DNA of 20,440 nucleotides from Chitinophagaceae bacterium UBA2789 (GTDB lineage Bacteria; Bacteroidota; Bacteroidia; Chitinophagales; Chitinophagaceae): NCBI GenBank assembly GCA_002352145.1, contig DEHX01000053.1, positions 6,665-27,104 of the forward strand, in the 5' to 3' direction. The first letter of the stretch is position 1; every line of letters begins with the position of its first letter. The notes below the pieces were generated by a model. The model was not told the DNA's origin and made no database searches. It was given only the letters and a program-made list of their open reading frames with translations. The translations under genes and the position numbers were made by a program. Below are positions 15,746 to 20,440 of this stretch, piece after piece.

Positions 15746-15889
15746 TGATAAAGTAAAGCACATTCACAGGTCAATAAGATTTTATCCTTTCTTTGTTAAC
15801 TGGCTGTACTTGTTTTGGCGTATCGTGTTGCTTAATCGGCTGAAATCCCTTATAATATTGCACACTTTATTTTTTGTATCGGAAAGTAA

Positions 15890-17002
15890 TTAGATCCCAG
15901 CTTTTTCTGTGCCCGGTTCTTTTCGGGGAAAAAGCAAGTTGATATTTTTCAACATTACAGTTGCGAGTAACATGAATACAGCCAATATCAGCAATAAGAA
16001 CTCCTGCCGCAGGTTTCTCAACCAGAATGCTTCCATAAGAACAAAGGCATGGACAAAACAAATAAGCTTGGCCGCAATTGCATGACTGAATCCCTGGTTG
16101 GTCAGCAGGTGATGTATATGGGTTTTGTCAGGACTGAAGGGTGACTTGCCTTTCCAAATCCTTACTGTAAATACTCTTAATGTATCAAATACTGGTATTA
16201 ATACAATGCTCAGCACAAATACCGGTGCATGGGGTAATACAGGATTTGTAGCAACAAGATTTACCTCCATTAGCCGGATACATAGTATGGCCGTTACAAA
16301 TCCCAGCACCAGCGAACCTGTATCTCCCATAAAAATCCTTGCAGGATTAAAGTTGAAATAAAGAAAAGCCAGCATTCCACCAGCCAATGAGAATGCGATC
16401 AGAGCTGTATTCACATCTCCGCTCATAGTTAAGAAAAGTCCCAGGATTACCAGGCTCATAAAGCCTATTCCACCGGCAAGGCCATCAATACCATCAATTA
16501 AATTGAAAGCATTAGTTATTCCGACTATGGCTAAAATGGTAAAGGTATATTGTGCTGTTAATGGCAGTTCATAAATACCAAACAGGCCATCAAATGAAGT
16601 GATTCGGATACCCGCAACTGCCACCAAACTGGCAAGTGCGAATTGTACAACAAATTTATACCTGGCTGAAAGGTCTTTTAAATCGTCCATAATACCAAGG
16701 GCCAGCAATACAATAACTGAGAAAAAGAAACTGATCTGACCGGGCTGATTACTAAACGGAAACCATAAAAATAAAGCTGCCATCATACCGGCAACAATAG
16801 CTACGCCACCCATAGTGGGTATCGGGGTTGAATGTTCTTTACGGGCATTAGGCACATCATATAGCCGGTACTTCCTTATCAGATTAATAACGGGTGGTAT
16901 GGTTATTAAAGTAACAACAAATGCGGATAAGAAGCAGAGTAAGGCAAATTTGTAGGTGATCAATGACAAATCGATCTGTAGCAGGTAATAGTGGCTTTTC
17001 AT
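15890..17002 (-). CDS. Undecaprenyl-phosphate sugar-1-phosphate transferase, WecA/TagO/MraY family
   Basis: A 370-aa polytopic inner-membrane enzyme that moves a sugar-1-phosphate (commonly GlcNAc-1-P) from UDP-sugar to undecaprenyl phosphate, starting O-antigen, capsule or other polysaccharide synthesis. It has about 11 hydrophobic segments and the family motifs: DVPNARKEHSTPIPTMGG (49-66), the Mg-binding pair MDDLKD (105-110), NAFNLIDGIDGLAGG (164-178), FMGDTGS (224-230) and HIHH in the last cytoplasmic loop (295-298). These favour the WecA/TagO branch over MraY. It is divergent from the GT2 gene, with 184 bp between the start codons. A near-consensus -7 element (CAAAGTAG on the + strand at 17034-17041, one mismatch) could serve as its promoter. 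The exact sugar is not shown. Confidence 0.92.
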   Translation of the reverse strand: MKSHYYLLQIDLSLITYKFALLCFLSAFVVTLITIPPVINLIRKYRLYDVPNARKEHSTPIPTMGGVAIVAGMMAALFLWFPFSNQPGQISFFFSVIVLLALGIMDDLKDLSARYKFVVQFALASLVAVAGIRITSFDGLFGIYELPLTAQYTFTILAIVGITNAFNLIDGIDGLAGGIGFMSLVILGLFLTMSGDVNTALIAFSLAGGMLAFLYFNFNPARIFMGDTGSLVLGFVTAILCIRLMEVNLVATNPVLPHAPVFVLSIVLIPVFDTLRVFTVRIWKGKSPFSPDKTHIHHLLTNQGFSHAIAAKLICFVHAFVLMEAFWLRNLRQEFLLLILAVFMLLATVMLKNINLLFPRKEPGTEKAGI

Positions 17003-17128
17003 AATACAGGTTTCGAATGGATATTGGTGTATGCAAAGTAGAGCAGATTATGTAAAAAAGCAAGTGGGTTAATCTATATCTTCCTGAAAATAATAGTTTA
17101 AACGTAAGAATCTGCAGTATTCCGGTAA

Positions 17129-17148
17129 AGCAGCGGATATTTGCTGCT
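17129..17148. repeat. Inverted repeat in the divergent intergenic region
   Basis: AGCAGC (17129-17134) and GCTGCT (17143-17148) form a 6-bp dyad around GGATATTT, about 35 bases before the GT2 gene and between two divergent polysaccharide genes. It could be an operator or only a small chance hairpin; the arm length is short. Confidence 0.35.
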
Positions 17149-17180
17149 GACGGACCGTAATTTTCCGGTCTCTTCAGGTG

Positions 17181-18359
17181 ATGGTAATGGAGCCCTTTTT
17201 TTGGATAAGCCTCATTGTTTTATTCTATAGCTATATCGGTTATGGGCTGATCATCTTTTTATTGAACAATATCCGGGTATTGTTTTCAGGAAATATTAAT
17301 TTTTTACAAACAGAACATCTGCCGGTAACATTGATTATAACAGCGTATAATGAGGCAAACCTGTTACCGCTAAAGATCAGTAATACGCTGGCTATTGATT
17401 ACCCGGCAAATAAGCTTACTGTGATATTTGTTACAGATGGCTCATCGGACAATTCGGCGGAATTGATAAGCAAGTTTCCTTCTTTACAATTAATGCACCT
17501 GCCGGAAAGAAGGGGAAAGTATGCAGCTGTGAAAAGGGCCATGCAGCAGGTGAAAACCCCGATTGTCATATTCAGCGACGCTAATACAATGCTTAACCCG
17601 GAGTGCATAAACCGTATTGTTACACATTATGCAGACCCGAAGGTTGGAGGAGTTGCCGGCGAAAAAAAGATTTTGAGAAACAATTATGCATCTGCCGTGG
17701 GTGAAGCAGAGGGCTTATACTGGCAGTATGAATCCTTTATGAAGCGACAGGATGCGGAATTGTATTCAGTGGTTGGGGCCGCAGGAGAACTTTTTTCCAT
17801 CAGGAGCTCATTGTTTACTCCGACAGATGAAGATATAATATTGGATGATTTTATAATCTCCATGCAAGTTTGTCTCCGGGGGTATAAGATAAGTTACGAA
17901 CCGGATGCATTTGCAACTGAGTTACCTTCTGCCTCGTTGAAAGAAGAAGAAAAAAGAAAAGTGAGAATTTCTGCCGGTGCTTATCAGTCATTACGGTTTT
18001 TAAAAGGAATAATGAATCCTTTCCGGCATCCATTATTGAGTTTTCAATTCATCTCAAGAAGACTCTTCCGCTGGGTATTTTGCCCCTTATTGCTATTCAT
18101 ACTGATTGTTTCAAATAGCTGGCTTGTTATATTTGAAAGAGGTAACACATTATACGAGATGTTATTGTTGGGACAGGTATTGTTTTATTGCTTTGCATTA
18201 TTCGGCTGGCTGTTTGTTCGATCGGGTAAACGAGCAGGGCTTTTTACTATTCCTTTATACTTTGTATTCATGAATTATTGTCTTGTAAAAGGATTTTTAA
18301 GATATATCAGCGGAAAACAATCAGTGCTTTGGGAAAAATCAGTCAGGCAGATGGCCTAG
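17181..18359 (+). CDS. Membrane family-2 glycosyltransferase, PgaC/cellulose-synthase-like
   Basis: About 392 aa from ATG 17181 (GTG 17178 and ATG 17187 are alternatives; an AGGTG lies six bases before the latter). An N-terminal helix (about 8-30) precedes a GT-A domain with VTLIITAYNEA, TDGSSDNS, FSDANT in the DxD position and ILDDF as the likely catalytic acid pair. A KRKVRISAG stretch (about 258-266) takes the place of the QxxRW box. Two to four helices follow (about 299-325 and 330-375). This matches processive membrane GT2 enzymes that build beta-linked polysaccharides such as poly-N-acetylglucosamine, though the product is unknown. It is transcribed away from the WecA-like gene; together they suggest envelope or exopolysaccharide assembly (inference). 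Confidence 0.88.
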   Translation: MVMEPFFWISLIVLFYSYIGYGLIIFLLNNIRVLFSGNINFLQTEHLPVTLIITAYNEANLLPLKISNTLAIDYPANKLTVIFVTDGSSDNSAELISKFPSLQLMHLPERRGKYAAVKRAMQQVKTPIVIFSDANTMLNPECINRIVTHYADPKVGGVAGEKKILRNNYASAVGEAEGLYWQYESFMKRQDAELYSVVGAAGELFSIRSSLFTPTDEDIILDDFIISMQVCLRGYKISYEPDAFATELPSASLKEEEKRKVRISAGAYQSLRFLKGIMNPFRHPLLSFQFISRRLFRWVFCPLLLFILIVSNSWLVIFERGNTLYEMLLLGQVLFYCFALFGWLFVRSGKRAGLFTIPLYFVFMNYCLVKGFLRYISGKQSVLWEKSVRQMA

Positions 18360-18407
18360 TCTTTCTATTATGACTTTATTGCCACGATAATATAGGTACA
18401 CAACAAT

Positions 18408-18415
18408 TAATTTTG
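18408..18415 (+). promoter_or_regulatory. Promoter -7 element of recG
   Basis: TAATTTTG is a perfect TAnnTTTG octamer, identical to that of mnmE in this window. It ends 15 bases before the proposed ATT start at 18431, giving a predicted leader of about 10 nt. A TTG at 18379-18381 lies further upstream than ideal. Confidence 0.55.
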
Positions 18416-18430
18416 TAGTAAACAAATCAC

Positions 18431-20440
18431 ATTAATTCTCACTCCCAAATATTAAAGAGCCCGATTGAATACCTGAAAGGGGTGGGCCCGCAAAGAGCTG
18501 ATCTTTTAAAAAAGGAATTGGGCATCTTCACCTTTGGTGATTTGTTGAATCATTTTCCATTCCGTCATGTTGACAGAACAAAGCTGAATTCTATTGGTGA
18601 CATAACCTTTGCAACTGAGTTTGCCCAGGTGGCCGGGGTGTTGCTAAGTGTCGAACTGATCGGTCAACGTTCCGGTAAAAGGTTAGTAGCTCAGTTAAAG
18701 GATAAAACAGGAATTATTGAACTCACCTGGTTTCAGGGTTTGAACTGGGTACAAAAAACTTTGCAGGAAGGCCATTCATACATTGCTTTTGGAAGAATAA
18801 GCTTCTTTAATGGGCAACCCCAGATTATTCATCCGGAATTAGAGTTATTGGTTCCGGGTAGCCCAACTGCAAAAGCATTCCTCGAACCCATTTATTCAAC
18901 TACGGAAAAATTAAAGTCTAAAGGACTTGGCGGAAGGCAGATTGGCAAGCTTACGCAACTGCTGATGGGCATGCTGCATGAAAAAGAAGTACCAGAAAAT
19001 TTGCCAGAACCGTTACTAGAGCAATTAAAATTGATCAGCCGCTTCAGGGCATATCGTCAAATACATTTTCCTCAGTCGCAAGGGGAGTATGATGACGCAG
19101 TAAAGCGAATAAAGTTTGAGGAGCTATTTATGGCGCAGCTCCGGATGAACCTGCTGCGGTCAAGCCGGCACAGGTTTTCCAAAGGTGTGGTATTTGATAA
19201 AGTGGGTGACCTCTTTAATGATTTTTTCAGAAATCATCTTCCTTTCGGACTTACCGGGGCACAAAAGAGAGTCATCAAAGAAATACGTACAGACACAGCC
19301 AGGGGCAGACAAATGAACCGGTTGTTGCAGGGGGATGTGGGTAGTGGTAAAACAATTGTAGCAGTATTGATAATGTTGCTGGCGGTTGATAATAATTACC
19401 AGGCATGCCTAATGGCTCCGACAGAAATACTGGCACAACAACATTTTCACACTATCAGCGAATTGCTGAAGGAGGTGAATGTACAGGTAGCCTTGCTCAC
19501 CGGTTCTACCAAATCAGCCGCCAGGAAAAAAATTTTAAATGAACTGCAGGAAGGCGCTATAAAAATTTTGATCGGCACCCATGCACTGATTGAAGATGCC
19601 GTTCAGTTCAATAACCTCGGTATTGTCATCATTGATGAACAGCATCGCTTTGGCGTGGCACAAAGAGCAAAGCTCTGGCAGAAGGCAGCCGTGCCTCCGC
19701 ATATTCTTGTTATGACGGCCACACCCATTCCCCGTACACTGGCCATGACCGCTTACGGAGATCTTGACTACAGTGTGATCGATGAAATGCCACCGGGACG
19801 GCAACCTGTCACCACGGTTCACCGTTATGAATCGCACCGGAGCAAAGTGATGGATTTTATCCGGACCGAGATTGATAAAGGCCGGCAGGTATATATCATA
19901 TTTCCTTTAATTGAAGAAAGTCCTAAACTGGATTATGAAAACCTGATGAAGGGTTATGAAAACGTAAAGGCTTACTTTCCTGAACCCAAATACTGGATCA
20001 GCATGGTGCATGGCCGTCAGCCGGCTGAACAAAAAGAAGCCAATATGAAACGATTTGTGGAGCATGACACACAGATCATGGTTTCTACCACTGTTATCGA
20101 GGTGGGGGTGAATGTGCCTAATGCCACGGTTATGGTAATTGAAAGTGCGGAAAAATTCGGATTGTCCCAATTGCACCAGTTGCGGGGAAGGGTGGGCAGG
20201 GGGGGCGAAAAGAGCTATTGCATTTTGCTGACCGGCTCAAAACTGGGTAATGATGCAAGAGAACGCATCCGGATAATGACAGAAACCAATAATGGCTTTG
20301 TAATAGCCGAAAAAGATCTTGAACTGAGAGGACCGGGGGATATCGAAGGTACAAGGCAAAGCGGGGTTTTAAACTTCCGGCTGGCCAATATAGTCCAAGA
20401 CAGGCCTTTATTGGAATTAGCCAGAAATATGGCTGCAAAA
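18431..20440 (+). CDS. recG: ATP-dependent DNA helicase RecG (3' end cut by window)
   Basis: RecG reverses stalled replication forks and branch-migrates Holliday junctions. The frame is open and intact for 670 codons to the window edge; family members are about 700 aa. The N-terminus has PIEYLKGVGPQRADLL and the wedge/OB region. The motor has Walker A GDVGSGKT (about 301-308), APTEILAQQ, DEQH (402-405), TATPIPRT, VSTTVIEVGVNVPNA and QLHQLRGRVGR (580-590), then an ELRGPGD motif. The frame has no ATG, GTG or TTG before the conserved core: it opens after TAA 18419, and the only natural start site is ATT 18431, one base away from ATG, giving NSHSQILKSPIEYLKG. The start position is inferred; the gene identity is certain. 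It follows the GT2 gene by 71 bp. Confidence 0.95.
   Translation, partial: MNSHSQILKSPIEYLKGVGPQRADLLKKELGIFTFGDLLNHFPFRHVDRTKLNSIGDITFATEFAQVAGVLLSVELIGQRSGKRLVAQLKDKTGIIELTWFQGLNWVQKTLQEGHSYIAFGRISFFNGQPQIIHPELELLVPGSPTAKAFLEPIYSTTEKLKSKGLGGRQIGKLTQLLMGMLHEKEVPENLPEPLLEQLKLISRFRAYRQIHFPQSQGEYDDAVKRIKFEELFMAQLRMNLLRSSRHRFSKGVVFDKVGDLFNDFFRNHLPFGLTGAQKRVIKEIRTDTARGRQMNRLLQGDVGSGKTIVAVLIMLLAVDNNYQACLMAPTEILAQQHFHTISELLKEVNVQVALLTGSTKSAARKKILNELQEGAIKILIGTHALIEDAVQFNNLGIVIIDEQHRFGVAQRAKLWQKAAVPPHILVMTATPIPRTLAMTAYGDLDYSVIDEMPPGRQPVTTVHRYESHRSKVMDFIRTEIDKGRQVYIIFPLIEESPKLDYENLMKGYENVKAYFPEPKYWISMVHGRQPAEQKEANMKRFVEHDTQIMVSTTVIEVGVNVPNATVMVIESAEKFGLSQLHQLRGRVGRGGEKSYCILLTGSKLGNDARERIRIMTETNNGFVIAEKDLELRGPGDIEGTRQSGVLNFRLANIVQDRPLLELARNMAAK

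Noticed and set aside
1..20440. CRISPR arrays, tRNA/rRNA genes, insertion sequences, riboswitches
   Set aside because: I found no regularly spaced repeats, cloverleaf-like segments, transposase motifs or long terminal inverted repeats on either strand.

Overview
The window looks like a chromosomal segment of a Bacteroidota bacterium, most likely of the Chitinophagia/Chitinophagaceae type. The base composition is AT-rich, start codons rarely have Shine-Dalgarno sequences, several gene starts follow perfect TAnnTTTG octamers (the Bacteroidota -7 promoter element), and the gene families (two-ExbD TonB operon, TonB with a proline-rich linker, beta-barrels ending in Phe, DUF4386, DUF5694) are typical of that phylum. 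The placement rests on family resemblance and promoter style, not on a database search.

Layout. (1) 182-3312: an energy-transduction operon exbB-exbD-exbD-tonB, closed by a very strong intrinsic terminator at 3330-3364. (2) 3401-4783: mnmE, a conserved tRNA-modification GTPase whose promoter lies so close to the ATG that the mRNA may be leaderless. (3) 4784-15889: an accessory stretch of about 11 kb, all on the + strand, mixing intact and broken genes: a broken AraC-type regulator, a small two-helix membrane protein, a Tat-signal thioredoxin-reductase-like flavoprotein with a CPYC motif, a DUF4386 membrane protein, two secreted alpha/beta-hydrolase esterases followed by a decayed fragment of a third hydrolase, a frameshifted quinone-oxidoreductase-like dehydrogenase, a small beta-barrel, an atypical SDR, an alginate-export-like barrel, a secreted DUF5694 (TraB/TIKI-like) protein and a decayed S41 peptidase. 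(4) 15890-18359: two divergent envelope-polysaccharide genes, a WecA/TagO-like sugar-phosphate transferase (- strand) and a membrane family-2 glycosyltransferase (+ strand). (5) 18431-20440: recG, intact but running off the window, with no ATG/GTG/TTG at its natural start, where an ATT stands instead.

How it fits together. The ends are housekeeping and envelope genes that are normally conserved. The central block reads as a mosaic redox/hydrolase detoxification or scavenging region, with most proteins carrying export signals. Its only visible regulator is broken. The frameshifts in three of its genes (AraC, dehydrogenase, S41) can each be repaired by adding one base to an A or T run, so either the block is decaying or the assembly has homopolymer errors. 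The S41 gene also has in-frame nonsense codons, which favours genuine decay there. I saw no tRNA, rRNA, CRISPR array or recognisable insertion sequence. I did not find a convincing wholly new system; the items most worth checking are the recG start, the linked homopolymer frameshifts, the duplicated hydrolase remnant and the Tat-signal CPYC flavoprotein cassette.
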